Assembly (NCBI RefSeq): GCF_000519205.1
Contig: NZ_JAFB01000040.1
Span: 1 to 64,000, forward strand
Direction of reading: 5' to 3'
Origin: Amycolatopsis taiwanensis DSM 45107
GTDB taxonomy: Bacteria; Actinomycetota; Actinomycetes; Mycobacteriales; Pseudonocardiaceae
Length of the DNA: 64,000 nt
The translations under genes were made by a program, and so were the position numbers. Of the stretch, positions 50,299-58,964 are shown piece by piece; position 1 is the first letter of the stretch, and each line of letters opens with the position of its first letter. The notes under the pieces were generated by a model. The model saw only the letters and a list, made by a program, of their open reading frames with translations, had not been told where the DNA came from and searched no databases.

Positions 50299-51267
50299 TC
50301 AGGAGTTACGGCGCGGCACCATCCTCGTGGTGGGCAGGGTGGGTGCGGGCAACCGTGCGGGCGTTCCCCGGTAGCCCTCGACCCGGCCGAACTGGCCGGA
50401 ATCGTCCTCCCATGCCTGGCGGAAAGCGACGATCTCCTCCTGGCTTCGGGCCACGAAGTTCCACCACATCAGGATCTCTTCGCCGAATGGCGGGCCGCCC
50501 AGCAGCAGGAGCCGCGACGGTTCATCGCCGGGGTTCTCCAGGTGCAGCTTCGAACTGCCGGCCGGCACATAACCGAGGTCCGACGACTCGAGGCCGGTGC
50601 CCGACACGGCGATCGCTCCGGTGTCCAGCAGGACGCCGTGCTCGAAGCCCGAGTCGACATCGAGAGCGAGCCGGGTCCCCGCCGGCACGACGAGTTCGGC
50701 CCCGAGCAGCGGAGTGAAGGTTTGCACCGGCGAGGCATGCCCGGCCAGGGTGCCCAGAAACACCCGGGCCGAGGCGCCGTCGAGATCGAGCACGGGTGGC
50801 ACGTAGTGGTGGAACGCGCGGGCGGTGTGCCGGTGCTCGTCCGGCAGTGCGATCCACAACTGCACGCCATGCAGGGTCGTGGTGCCCGGGGTCGAGACCT
50901 CGGAATGGCAGATGCCGTGGCCGCCGGTCATCAGGTTCAGCTCGCCCGGGCGGACCATCGCGTGCGAGCCGAGGCTGTCCCGGTGCTCTATCTCGCCGCT
51001 GAAAAGCCAGCTCGCGGTTTGCAGCCCGGTATGCGGGTGCGGGGCGACGTCCATGCCGCCGCTCACCGACACGTCGTCGGGTCCATAGTGGTCGGCGAAG
51101 CACCACGCGCCGATCAGAGCACGCTTGCGTTGCGGCAGGGTCCGCCGCACGGTCATCGCACGAGGACCGCCGAGCGGCACCTCACGGGCGGTCAGCACCG
51201 ACACCTCGGGCCCTGAACCGGCGGAGCGGTGAGTCAGTTCGGTGGGCGCCGGCTCCAGGTTGCTCAT
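50299..51267 (-). CDS. Pirin family protein (bicupin)
   Basis: A 322-residue protein with the pirin cupin block DVAPHPHTGLQTASWLFSGEIEHRDSLGSHAMVRPGELNLMTGGHGICHSE, in which the four metal ligands (two His of HPHTG, a later His and Glu of CHSE) are present. VQLWIALPDEHR and GGPPFGEEILMWWNFV follow as usual. Some pirins are quercetin dioxygenases or redox-responsive cofactors; role here unknown. ATG 51267 lies 2 bp from the rhomboid stop, so the two probably form an operon. Convergent with mca across 5 bp. Confidence 0.92.
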   Translation of the reverse strand: MSNLEPAPTELTHRSAGSGPEVSVLTAREVPLGGPRAMTVRRTLPQRKRALIGAWCFADHYGPDDVSVSGGMDVAPHPHTGLQTASWLFSGEIEHRDSLGSHAMVRPGELNLMTGGHGICHSEVSTPGTTTLHGVQLWIALPDEHRHTARAFHHYVPPVLDLDGASARVFLGTLAGHASPVQTFTPLLGAELVVPAGTRLALDVDSGFEHGVLLDTGAIAVSGTGLESSDLGYVPAGSSKLHLENPGDEPSRLLLLGGPPFGEEILMWWNFVARSQEEIVAFRQAWEDDSGQFGRVEGYRGTPARLPAPTLPTTRMVPRRNS

Positions 51268-51269
51268 CG

Positions 51270-51920
51270 TCAGCTTTCCGTGGGGTTGTCCAGCAGAGTG
51301 GTGGGTGGTTCGGGCTGGGCGACCGGCTTGGCACGGCGATCCCGGAAGAACCAGCCGCCCAGCACACCCGCGATGAACCCGAACAGGTGCGCCTGCCACC
51401 CGATCCCCTCGCCCGCCGGGATCAGCAGGGAGAACTGGTAGGCGAAGCACAGCGCCATCACCAGGCCGATCACCAGGTCGATCGGGCGGCGGTCGAACAG
51501 GCCGCGCACGATGATGTAGCCGAAATACCCGAACACCACACCGCTGGCGCCCGCGCCGACGGTGTTGTCGGCCGCGGTGAACCAGGCGCCGAGCCCACTG
51601 CCGATGACGATCAGCAGGGTCACCCCGAGGAACCGCTTGACGCCCCGGTAGGCGGCGAGAAAACCGAAAATGAACAGGGGCCCGGAGTTGCTCTCGATAT
51701 GCGACCAGCTGAAATGCAGAAAAGGAGCGGTGATGATCTCCGGCAGGGAACTCACTTCGCGGGCACGAATGCCGTAGTCGAAGCTGAGCTGGTAGTCGTC
51801 GACCCAGTTGATGATCTGCACGATCCAGACCACCGCGAGGAAGCCGACCATCACCCACAGGGCCTTCCGAGCCTCGGCGAGCAGTTCTTCCGCCTCAACT
51901 CCCCGCGGCAGTCGATTCAT
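51270..51920 (-). CDS. Rhomboid-family intramembrane serine protease
   Basis: A 216-residue membrane protein with six or seven helices. The catalytic dyad is readable: Ser126 in VGAGASGVVFGYFGY and His178 in GWQAHLFGFIAGVLGGWFF. The usual H-x-x-x-N region appears as HFSWSHIESNSGPLFIFG (helix 2). It cleaves membrane proteins near the outer face; substrates unknown. No extra soluble domain. Upstream of and nearly contiguous with the pirin gene. Confidence 0.92.
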   Translation of the reverse strand: MNRLPRGVEAEELLAEARKALWVMVGFLAVVWIVQIINWVDDYQLSFDYGIRAREVSSLPEIITAPFLHFSWSHIESNSGPLFIFGFLAAYRGVKRFLGVTLLIVIGSGLGAWFTAADNTVGAGASGVVFGYFGYIIVRGLFDRRPIDLVIGLVMALCFAYQFSLLIPAGEGIGWQAHLFGFIAGVLGGWFFRDRRAKPVAQPEPPTTLLDNPTES

Positions 51921-51959
51921 GCGGCTCAGCCTAAGGTGCCCAGCCGTCGGCCACCACCG

Positions 51960-52206
51960 CCGCCTTGCTCAATCGACCGTCGTGTCCTCGGGTGTCGCCC
52001 GTGCCACGGCGGCGAGCACATCCAACCCGGTCCGAGGGCAACGGCGGGACTTCTTCGGCCGGTAAGCCGTTGATGCCGTCGTCGATGGCGTAAAGGTCCT
52101 GTGCCGCAAGGACTTCCGCGATCTGGTCACGACGCCGTGCCGACATCGCCAGGCCGAGCGGGTTGTGCGGCGCGGATTGCAGGTAGACCGCCCGGGCGGC
52201 CGTGGA
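51960..52206 (-). pseudogene. Fragment of a MocR/aminotransferase-type protein
   Basis: On the minus strand the frame reads PHNPLGLAMSARRRDQIAEVL, then AAQDLYAIDDGINGLPAEEV. This is the N-P-x-G and D-D-x-(Y/N) core of the aminotransferase domain of MocR regulators and class I aminotransferases. The lysine-containing half and any HTH are gone. It sits between the rhomboid and kinase genes. Non-functional. Confidence 0.5.
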
Positions 52207-52241
52207 ATTCCTGTTGAACAGCCGCCGCTATGCTTCCCCCG

Positions 52242-53390
52242 GTGATCCATCTTCGGCGGATTCCGGAGCTGTGGCGCCGGTTCAACGGCGTGGCCTGGTA
52301 TCCCCTGATCGGTCTGCTGCTCTTCGCCGCGTCGCTCGTGCCGGCATTCGAGAGTCACGGGACGCAGTTCGGTGGCATGCCCGATCGCCCCTTCGACGCA
52401 CTGGCCATCGTGGCGGTCGCCCTTCAATGCCTTCCGCTCGCCGTGTGCCGCCGGTGGCCGGTCGCCTGTCTCGCTCTGGTGTCGCTCGGCTTCGCCGTCG
52501 ACCAGCTTCGCGGCTATCACTCGGTTGCCGGCACGGCGCTGGCGATCGCGCTGCTGAACGCGGGATCACGGTCGGAACGGCACCGACGCACCACCGTGCT
52601 CGTGTTCTCCGTGGCGTTTGTGGCCTTGACGCTCGTGTTCGTCATGCTCGGTGCGGGCGAGCCGCTGAGTGAGCTCGCGACGTTCTATGTGGCGCTGGCC
52701 CTCGTATGGGGTATCGGCGCGTGGCTGCGCTCCACCAGGGCAGCCGAGGCCGAACGTCGCCGTCGCGTCGCGCAAGACACCCGCGCCGCCGAACGCACCC
52801 GCATCGCTCGTGAACTCCACGACGTCGTGACCCACCACGTGACGGCGATGGTCGTGCAGTCCGAGGCGGCCCGGTACCTGGCCACGAAACCGGAGCGGCT
52901 CGACGAGACGTTGACCGTAGTCACCGATACCGGTCGGCGGGCCCTCACCGAACTACGGCACCTGCTCGACGTGCTCAACCCCGACCACGGCTCCGGAACG
53001 CCGGCCGCCGACGGGCTCCGCACGCTCGTCGAGCAGACCCGCCAGGCCGGTCAGCCGGTGGAGTTCACCGAGGAGGGCAAGCCGGCGCCGTCCACCGGAA
53101 GCGCCGGTCCCGTGGCCTACCGGGTCGTGCAGGAGGCGCTGACCAACGCCCTCAAGTACGCCCACGGCAGCCGTACCTCGGTGCAGGTGCACCACGGTGA
53201 AAGGGAAGTCACCGTGGAGGTCAGCACGGACGGCTCCGGCGACCGGGACGTGTCCCTCGGCGGGAGCGGGCGGGGCCTGGCCGGTCTCCGCGAACGGGTC
53301 GACGTCCTGGGCGGCGACTTCAGCGCGGGCCAGACCACGGACGGCGGCTTCTACGTGCGTGCCCGCATACCCGCGGGGAGCTCGTCGTGA
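52242..53390 (+). CDS. Sensor histidine kinase (HisKA_3)
   Basis: About 382 residues from GTG 52242 (ATG 52230 is the alternative). There is no ribosome site, but TATGCT ends seven bases before the GTG, so a leaderless transcript is likely. Four or five membrane helices (20-165) are followed by RTRIARELHDVVTHHVTAMVVQSEAARYL with the phospho-acceptor His (about 193 from the GTG), then HATPase_c: VVQEALTNALKYAHG and GRGLAGLRERVDVLGGDF. DesK/NarX-like class. Coupled to the response regulator by GTGA. Signal unknown. Confidence 0.9.
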   Translation: MIHLRRIPELWRRFNGVAWYPLIGLLLFAASLVPAFESHGTQFGGMPDRPFDALAIVAVALQCLPLAVCRRWPVACLALVSLGFAVDQLRGYHSVAGTALAIALLNAGSRSERHRRTTVLVFSVAFVALTLVFVMLGAGEPLSELATFYVALALVWGIGAWLRSTRAAEAERRRRVAQDTRAAERTRIARELHDVVTHHVTAMVVQSEAARYLATKPERLDETLTVVTDTGRRALTELRHLLDVLNPDHGSGTPAADGLRTLVEQTRQAGQPVEFTEEGKPAPSTGSAGPVAYRVVQEALTNALKYAHGSRTSVQVHHGEREVTVEVSTDGSGDRDVSLGGSGRGLAGLRERVDVLGGDFSAGQTTDGGFYVRARIPAGSSS

Positions 53391-54046
53391 CCGCGCCGAT
53401 CCGGGTCCTGGTCTGCGACGACCAGGCCCTGGTCCGCACCGGGTTGGTGACGATCATCGACACGCAACCCGACCTCGAGGTGGCGGGCGAGTGCGGGGAC
53501 GGTCAGACCGCGGTCGAGGAGGCCGCCCGGCTGAACCCGGACGTCGTGGTGATGGACGTCCGCATGCCGGTGCTCGACGGCATCGCGGCCACCCGCCTGC
53601 TGGCCGGTGCCGAAGTGCCGCGACCGGTGAAGGTGCTCGTGGTGACCACGTTCAACCTGGACGAGTACGTCTACCAGGCGCTGCGCGCGGGGGCGAGCGG
53701 GTTCCTGCTCAAGGACGCCCCGCCTGCCCAGTTGCTGCACGGGATCCGGACGGTGGCCTCGGGCGCGGCCCTGCTCGCGCCCGAGGTGACCCGCGAACTC
53801 GTGGGCAGGTTCGCCACCCGCATCCGGCCCGCCAAACCCGACCCGCACGACAACCCCCTGACCCCGCGCGAACTGGAGGTCCTGCACCTCATCGCGGACG
53901 GCCTGTCCAACAGTGAAATCGCCGCGACCCTGGTGCTCAGCCAGGAGACCATCAAGACCTTCGTGTCGCGCATCCTCACCAAACTCGGGCTCCGCGACCG
54001 CGTCCAGGCAGTCGTCTACGCCTACCGCCACGGCCTGGTGACCTAA
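53387..54046 (+). CDS. LuxR/NarL-family response regulator
   Basis: A 219-residue regulator. The receiver has CDDQ (10-13) and phospho-acceptor Asp57 in DVVVMDVRMPVLDG. The C-terminal HTH (about 148-210) reads LTPRELEVLHLIADGLSNSEIAATLVLSQETIKTFVSRIL. GTG 53387 overlaps the kinase stop. Targets unknown: no dyad comparable to that of the first two-component system is visible nearby. A GC-rich hairpin element follows at once. Confidence 0.92.
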   Translation: MTAPIRVLVCDDQALVRTGLVTIIDTQPDLEVAGECGDGQTAVEEAARLNPDVVVMDVRMPVLDGIAATRLLAGAEVPRPVKVLVVTTFNLDEYVYQALRAGASGFLLKDAPPAQLLHGIRTVASGAALLAPEVTRELVGRFATRIRPAKPDPHDNPLTPRELEVLHLIADGLSNSEIAATLVLSQETIKTFVSRILTKLGLRDRVQAVVYAYRHGLVT

Positions 54047-54110
54047 GGGGGTCTAGCCGGGGTGTGGGGGCGGAGCCCCTACAACGCAAGGCCTCGCCCC
54101 CAGCCGAGGC
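54047..54110. repeat. GC-rich hairpin element, third locus
   Basis: AAGGGGGTCTAG begins at the stop codon of the response regulator and is followed by GGGGCGGAGCCCC and a CGCCCCC-rich segment. It resembles the elements at 42108 and 46900 and can act as a terminator between convergent genes. Confidence 0.5.
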
Positions 54111-54135
54111 GCCGGGTCCCGACAGAACAGCACCG

Positions 54136-55062
54136 TCACTTGTTGGCGTCCGCGACCTGGAGAGCGACCCGCTCGATCGCCTGGACGGCGATATCGGGCT
54201 GCTCAAGGTAGATGTAGTGCTCGCTGTTCGTCGCGGTGCTCAACGTGCTGTGGCTGGACAGCGCAAGCCACTTGCGCTGGCCTTCGGCCCACGACTGCTC
54301 CAGGGCCGGCCCGTAGTCGGGAACGGCCGCGAGGTACTGCTTCCCGTGCTGGATCACCTCGACCGGGATGTTCCCGGCGGAGCCGACCGGCCCGTCGGGG
54401 GTCACGAGCTTCTCCGGGCTGTCCCCCCGGAATACGGCGAGGGTCTGATCCCGCAGCTCGGCCGCCATTCCGGTGGCGGATTCCGGCACGTCCTTCTTGA
54501 GGTCAGCGCTCTGCGTCGGCGAGGTGGCGTCCATCAGGACCAACCCCTTGACCTTGTCCTGGTGCTCGGGCGCGTACCGGCCGGCGATCAGCCCGCCGAG
54601 CGAATGCCCGGCCAGGACGACCGGAGCGTTGCCGGCGACCTGGTCGATCACCCCGGTCAGCACCTTCCCGGTGTCTTCGAACGACTGTGGCCCGTCGGGC
54701 TGGTCGCTGGCGCCCGCGCCGAGCCGGTCGTAGGAGCAGACCGCGTCCTTCTCGCTCAGGGTCTTCTGCAGGTCCGCCATCTTGTCCAGCGCGTCCCCTC
54801 CGCCGTGCAGCAGGATGACGACCGGCTTGCCTTCCGTCCGGCTACCGGAGCAGGAGACATTCACCGACTTGCCGTTGACCTGGATCTTCTTGGTGCCGGC
54901 GAACGAGCTGTTGTCGTTCGCCGGGTTCGCGGCGGCGGTGGTGCTACCGCTCGCGGGCGGTTGCGGGCTCTCCTCCGGGGCTTCGTCGCAGCCCGTCAGC
55001 ACCACACCGAGCGCGGCGCAGCACAGGCCGATCGCAGCGGATACCTTGCCGTTGCGGGTCAT
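54136..55062 (-). CDS. Lipoprotein alpha/beta-hydrolase
   Basis: A 308-residue protein with a lipoprotein signal (AAIGLCCAALGVVLTGC, lipobox LTGC at residue 25) and a Pro/Ser/Thr-rich spacer. The hydrolase domain has VVILLHGGGDALDKM, VVLAGHSLGGLIAGRYAP (nucleophile Ser in GHSLG) and a late histidine in ALSSHSTLSTATNSEH. Expected at the outer face of the membrane as an esterase/lipase. ATG 55062 has GAAGGAGGACATC upstream. Convergent with the response regulator across the GC-rich element. Confidence 0.88.
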   Translation of the reverse strand: MTRNGKVSAAIGLCCAALGVVLTGCDEAPEESPQPPASGSTTAAANPANDNSSFAGTKKIQVNGKSVNVSCSGSRTEGKPVVILLHGGGDALDKMADLQKTLSEKDAVCSYDRLGAGASDQPDGPQSFEDTGKVLTGVIDQVAGNAPVVLAGHSLGGLIAGRYAPEHQDKVKGLVLMDATSPTQSADLKKDVPESATGMAAELRDQTLAVFRGDSPEKLVTPDGPVGSAGNIPVEVIQHGKQYLAAVPDYGPALEQSWAEGQRKWLALSSHSTLSTATNSEHYIYLEQPDIAVQAIERVALQVADANK

Positions 55063-55290
55063 GATGTCCTCCTTCGCGGGATCCGCAACCCAAGTGCTGC
55101 GGCCGCTGGGAAAACTACGGCTTTCCGGGCCCGGAAATCATCACCATGCAGTGGACACTCGCGCGTAGCTCTCACGGGGGACAGATTCTCGACTCTCGAC
55201 CTTCCGCTCGGGCGTCCACTTGCGACCGTCGTCCCCGGCCGGTTTCCCGGCCCGCGTCCGGACATCCTCGCCCACCGCAACGTGTCCGGG

Positions 55291-55671
55291 TCAGGGGCGT
55301 GGCATGGCTTCGGCGTCTTGGTGGTCGACCATTTCCACCCGTTCCCGCCGGATCCTTTCCATGCCCCAACGGCCAAGCGGCCCGAGGGCGGCGTTGAGGG
55401 ATCGGCCCTGTTCGGTGAGGGAGTACTCAACGCGCGGGGGAACCTCGGCGTAGACGTGCCGGTGAACCAGGCCGTCTTCTTCCATTTCGCGTAGATGCTG
55501 AGTGAGCATCTTCTCGCTCACTCCGGGAAGGCCACGGCGCAGTTCGGCGAACCGCCGGACATGGTGGGCGTCGAGCTCCCAGAGGATCAGGCCCTTCCAT
55601 TTGCCGCTGACCACGTCGAGCGCGGCATCGATGCCGCAGATGTAGGGCCCCTGCCTCGGCGCCTTGACCAT
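55291..55671 (-). CDS. HxlR-family regulator with N-terminal cysteine (redox-type)
   Basis: A 126-residue protein: YICGIDAALDVVSGKWKGLILWEL, where Cys12 occupies the position of the sensing cysteine in YodB/QorR/HypR-type HxlR repressors. Then RRFAELRRGLPGVSEKMLTQHLREMEEDGLVHR (HTH) and the wing PRVEYSLTEQGRSL. It is divergent from the imine-reductase-like gene, with an ACTTACC-N4-GGTAAGT operator just upstream of its own start. Probably responds to quinones or other electrophiles. Confidence 0.9.
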   Translation of the reverse strand: MVKAPRQGPYICGIDAALDVVSGKWKGLILWELDAHHVRRFAELRRGLPGVSEKMLTQHLREMEEDGLVHRHVYAEVPPRVEYSLTEQGRSLNAALGPLGRWGMERIRRERVEMVDHQDAEAMPRP

Positions 55672-55682
55672 GCCGCCTCCTC

Positions 55683-55700
55683 ACTTACCAAAAGGTAAGT
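55683..55700. promoter_or_regulatory. HxlR operator ACTTACC-N4-GGTAAGT
   Basis: Perfect 7-bp arms (55683-55689, 55694-55700) 12 bp upstream of the HxlR start, in the divergent region. The TTAC/GTAA core matches operators described for YodB/QorR-type regulators. Further AGTA and TACT half-sites follow to 55732. Confidence 0.65.
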
Positions 55701-55787
55701 ACCGAAGTAAATAGTCTGTACTTCCCGATTCTACGGACATGGCCGAGGATCAACGTGCAACGGATCTGAAGAAGGGAACCTCTCTCG

Positions 55788-56687
55788 ATGGCGCACTCCG
55801 GCGAAACCTCGGTCACGGTGATCGGTCTCGGGCCGATGGGCCAGGCGATGACCCGAACCTGGCTTGGTGCCGGGCATCCGGTCACGGTCTGGAACCGCAC
55901 GCCGAGCCGCGCCGCCGCCCTCGTCGCGGAGGGCGCCACCCGAGCGGCGACCCCCGCCGACGCCGTGGCGGCCAGTGACCTGGTGATTCTCAGCCTGACC
56001 GACTACCAGGCGATGTACGACGTCCTCGACGGCGCGACCCGGTCACTGTCGGGACGCACGATCGTCAACCTGAGCTCCGACACGCCCGACCGCACCCGCG
56101 AGGCGGCAACCTGGGCCGCCAAGCACGGGGCGACGTTCCTGACCGGCGGGGTGATGATTCCGGCGCCGATGGTCGGCACGAAGGAGGCGTACGTCTACTA
56201 CAGCGGACCTGAAGCCGTTCTCGACCGGCACCGCACCACACTGGCTCGAATCGGTGTCCCACGCTATCTCGGCGAGGACCCCGGCCTCGCTCAACTGATG
56301 TACCAGGCGAACCTCGACGTGTTCCTGTCCACCCTTTCGGCGCTGCTGCACGCCACCGCGCTGATGGGAACGGCCGGGTTCACCGCCACCAAGGCGCTGC
56401 CCGAACTGCTCGACACCATCCGGGGCGTCCCGGCCATGCTCGAAGCCGGTGGGCCGGCCGGGCCCAGGATCGACGCCGGAGAACACCCCGGAACGCTGAG
56501 CACGGTGACCATGATGGACGCCACCGCCGATCACATCGTCACCACCAGCGAGGCCGCCGGCATCGACCTTGCCCTGCCGAAGGCCGTCCAGGCGCACTAC
56601 GCGCGCGCGATCGCCGACGGCCACGGCGCCGACAACTGGACCCGGATCATCGACGGCATCCGGTCCCCACGACCGGAAACCCGGTGA
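55788..56687 (+). CDS. NAD(P)-dependent oxidoreductase, imine-reductase-like
   Basis: A 299-residue beta-hydroxyacid-dehydrogenase-type protein. VTVIGLGPMGQAMTRTWLGAGHPVTVWNRTPSRA gives a Rossmann motif with the WNRTP loop that favours NADPH. VMIPAPMVGTKEAYVYYSGP replaces the usual catalytic lysine region, as in imine reductases, and QLMYQANLDVFLSTLSALLHATALMG is the long interdomain helix. It likely reduces a cyclic imine or related carbonyl. ATG 55788 is used. Divergent HxlR is the probable controller. Confidence 0.88.
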   Translation: MAHSGETSVTVIGLGPMGQAMTRTWLGAGHPVTVWNRTPSRAAALVAEGATRAATPADAVAASDLVILSLTDYQAMYDVLDGATRSLSGRTIVNLSSDTPDRTREAATWAAKHGATFLTGGVMIPAPMVGTKEAYVYYSGPEAVLDRHRTTLARIGVPRYLGEDPGLAQLMYQANLDVFLSTLSALLHATALMGTAGFTATKALPELLDTIRGVPAMLEAGGPAGPRIDAGEHPGTLSTVTMMDATADHIVTTSEAAGIDLALPKAVQAHYARAIADGHGADNWTRIIDGIRSPRPETR

Positions 56688-56745
56688 CCCGCACCGTCCG
56701 GCCCCGAGCTTGACTGCTTCTCCTGGTCACAGTTGACTTTCAGGG

Positions 56746-57606
56746 GTGCGGACCGTGACTTCCGGGGACATCGACCTGGCCGTGTACGAGCAGGGCCCCG
56801 CCGAGGCGCCGGCCGTGGTGCTCGTACACGGTTACCCCGACACCCATGCCGTGTGGGACGAGGTGGCACAGGCGCTGTCCGAGCGGTTCCGCGTGGTGCG
56901 CTACGACGTCCGCGGTGCCGGTGCCTCCGACGCCCCGCGCGCCACCGACGCCTACCGCCTGGAGCACCTCAAGAACGACCTGTTCGCGGTCATCGACGCG
57001 GTGAGCCCCGGCGAGCCGGTGCACCTCGTGGGGCACGACTGGGGCTCGATCCAGGCGTGGGAAGCGGTGACCGAGCCGCACTCGGGCAAGCGGATCGCGT
57101 CCTTCACCTCGATCTCCGGGCCCTGCCTCGACCATTTCGCCTACTGGGCCCGCCGCAACCGTGGGCGGCCACGGATGCTCAAGCAGTTGCTGCATTCCTG
57201 GTACATAGCGGCATTCCAGGTGCCGGTGGTGCCCGAGCTGGTCTGGCGCACGGCGGGAACCTGGTGGCCGGTATACCTCCGCGTGTTCGAAGGCGTCCGG
57301 CGGGCCGGCCATCCCGCGCCCACCGTCGCACGGGACGCGGCGCGCGGGCTTTCGCTGTACCGGGCCAATTTCCGGGGAATCCTGGGTAGCCCACGCGAAC
57401 GGCGCACCGACGTGCCCGTCCTCGTCATCACGCTGCTGAAAGACCGTTACCTGACAGCCGCGTCCACCGAAGGGCTCGAGCGCTGGGTTACCCGGCTGTG
57501 GCGCCGCCGGCTGTTCGCCGGCCACTGGTCCGCGCTGTTGGGCAACGGCGCTACCGTCGCCCGCATGATCAGCGAGCTGATCGACGACATCCAGGGTGGC
57601 CCGTAG
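56746..57606 (+). CDS. Alpha/beta-hydrolase, epoxide-hydrolase (EphD N-domain) type
   Basis: A 286-residue protein from GTG 56746. VVLVHGYPDTHAVWDEVA holds the HGYPD oxyanion motif, and VHLVGHDWGSIQAWEAV gives an aspartate nucleophile (GHDWG), as in epoxide hydrolases and dehalogenases. FAGHWSALL supplies the histidine, and the cap (FAYWARRNRGRPRMLKQLLHSWYIAAFQ) is EphD-like. Mycobacterial EphD carries an extra SDR domain, absent here. Substrate probably a lipid or aromatic epoxide. It lies 58 bp after the imine-reductase-like gene and may share its transcript. Confidence 0.88.
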   Translation: MRTVTSGDIDLAVYEQGPAEAPAVVLVHGYPDTHAVWDEVAQALSERFRVVRYDVRGAGASDAPRATDAYRLEHLKNDLFAVIDAVSPGEPVHLVGHDWGSIQAWEAVTEPHSGKRIASFTSISGPCLDHFAYWARRNRGRPRMLKQLLHSWYIAAFQVPVVPELVWRTAGTWWPVYLRVFEGVRRAGHPAPTVARDAARGLSLYRANFRGILGSPRERRTDVPVLVITLLKDRYLTAASTEGLERWVTRLWRRRLFAGHWSALLGNGATVARMISELIDDIQGGP

Positions 57607-57633
57607 CGACCCCCAACGACCCCCTTCAGCCGC

Positions 57634-58101
57634 TCACACGCCGCCATCCGTGGCTTTCAGGTGCTCGAAGATCTTGTGGCTCAACCGGCCGAGTTCGACG
57701 AACTCCTCCTCGTCCAGCGCATCGAGCACGCCCTCGCGGATGGCTTTGAAATAGCCCGGCTCCACGCGCTCAAGGAACTCCACGCCCTCCTCGGTCAGCA
57801 CCGCATACAGTCCGCGACGATCGGTCGGGTGCTGCTCCCGCCTGACCAGCCCGAGACCGGCCAACCGGGTGATGCGATAGTTCAGGCGGCTACCCGGAGA
57901 GAACAGGGTGGCGGCCAACTCGCCCATTCTCATCCGGTGCGCGGGCGCCGCACGAAGCTGGTAAAGGATCTCGTATTCGGGGTGTGAGACACCCGCGTCG
58001 CGGTGCAGGTGCCGCTCCAAGGCGCGCTCGACAAGCGTGTGGGCATTGAGGAAACCGACCCACGCGTGGCGCTGTTCGTCAGACAACCAATGCTCTCCCA
58101 T
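57634..58101 (-). CDS. MarR-family transcriptional regulator
   Basis: A 155-residue protein from ATG 58101: HTLVERALERHLHRDAGVSHPEYEILYQLRAAP, then MRMGELAATLFSPGSRLNYRITRLAGLGLVRREQHPTDRRGLYAVLTEEG, the complete MarR winged helix with the DRRG wing. No cysteine in the sensor region. It is convergent with the hydrolase at 56746 and faces the minisatellite region on its other side; GTCGA-N6-TCGAC at 58119 is a likely autoregulatory site. Confidence 0.9.
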   Translation of the reverse strand: MGEHWLSDEQRHAWVGFLNAHTLVERALERHLHRDAGVSHPEYEILYQLRAAPAHRMRMGELAATLFSPGSRLNYRITRLAGLGLVRREQHPTDRRGLYAVLTEEGVEFLERVEPGYFKAIREGVLDALDEEEFVELGRLSHKIFEHLKATDGGV

Positions 58102-58118
58102 CACCCGAAAGAGTATCG

Positions 58119-58134
58119 GTCGATGATATTCGAC
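58119..58134. promoter_or_regulatory. GTCGA-N6-TCGAC dyad upstream of marR
   Basis: Perfect 5-bp arms 18 bp before the MarR start, overlapping the GATACT-like -10 on the minus strand. Candidate autorepression site. Confidence 0.4.
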
Positions 58135-58235
58135 AGAATCCGGTCTGGGTGAATAGTATTGCCTCCGGAAACCATCCGTGACCATATTGGCATATCGACA
58201 ACAATCCCGTCCCCGTCCTACCTCCCTCCCTGCCC

Positions 58236-58716
58236 ATGTTTCTCGGTTCAGACCTCACGATTCTGGGTCCAGACCTCAACCTTTCCGGCTCAAGCCCGCA
58301 TACGCGGTCCAGTCCTCCATCCTCCTCCGTCGTCCCCCGTCGTCCCCGATTCCTCGGACATGTCCCCGCCCCAGGAACCTGTGTCCCCGCCTCAAGCCCG
58401 CGTGTCCCCGCTTCAAGCCACCGAGTTCCCGGCCCAAGCCACCGAGTTCCCGGACCAGGAAGGCGAGTTCCCGGTTCGGGAAGGCGAGTTCCCGGCTCAC
58501 GCCGCCAAGTTCCCGGACCAGGAAGGCGAGTCCCCGGTTCGGGAAGGCGAGTTCCCGGCTCACGCCGCCGAGTTCCCGGCCCAGGCCGCCGAGTTCTCGG
58601 TTCCGGCATCCGTGTCCCCGGCTCAGGCATCCGTGTTCCCGATTCCGGCGCGCATGTCCCCGGCCCAGGCACCCGTGTCCCCGATTCCGGCGAGCGAGTT
58701 CTCCGTTCCGGTCTGC
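58236..58716 (+). repeat. 21-bp minisatellite array D (17 clear units plus degenerate units)
   Basis: From 58360 to 58716, 17 direct units of exactly 21 bp start at 58360, 58381, 58402 and so on every 21 bases to 58696, of type GAGTTCCCGGCTCACGCCGCC or GTGTCCCCGGCTCAGGCATCC. Three degenerate units occupy 58236-58298. There is no gene between marR and purC (58102-58964). The frame stays open in several directions only because 21 is a multiple of three. Confidence 0.9.
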
Positions 58717-58812
58717 TTGCCTGTCCCGGCCATTCTCAGGATCACTACCGGAATTTCCGGGAGTTCTGTCCGTCTCTCTGTCCGATCAGGACCGTCCTTT
58801 TGTTCCCACACG

Positions 58813-58917
58813 GCTGTCCAGAACCGGGAACTCACAGGCCAGAACCCCGAACTCGCGCGCCTGGGCCGGGAACTCGCGGGCCTGGAGCGGGGACTCGCGG
58901 GCCTGGAGCGGGGACAC
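58813..58917 (-). repeat. 21-bp minisatellite array E (5 units, inverted relative to D)
   Basis: On the minus strand: GTGTCCCCGCTCCAGGCCCGC, GAGTCCCCGCTCCAGGCCCGC, and three more diverged units, each 21 bp (58897-58917 back to 58813). It faces array D across 96 bp and ends 35 bp before the purC -10. Confidence 0.85.
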
Positions 58918-58951
58918 GCGCGGTGGGGACGGGAGGCCCGCGGGGCCGACT

Positions 58952-58957
58952 TAGGAT
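58952..58957 (+). promoter_or_regulatory. Leaderless-type -10 of purC
   Basis: TAGGAT lies seven bases before ATG 58965, the standard spacing for leaderless actinomycete transcripts. Confidence 0.6.
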
Positions 58958-58964
58958 GGGGCGC

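Noticed and set aside
58360..58716. CRISPR array
   Set aside because: Units are contiguous 21-mers without unique spacers, and there are no cas genes.
58236..58964. Long open frames across the minisatellites that could extend purC upstream
   Set aside because: A 21-bp period keeps frames open. The peptides are simple repeats, and purC has a good leaderless promoter at 58952.
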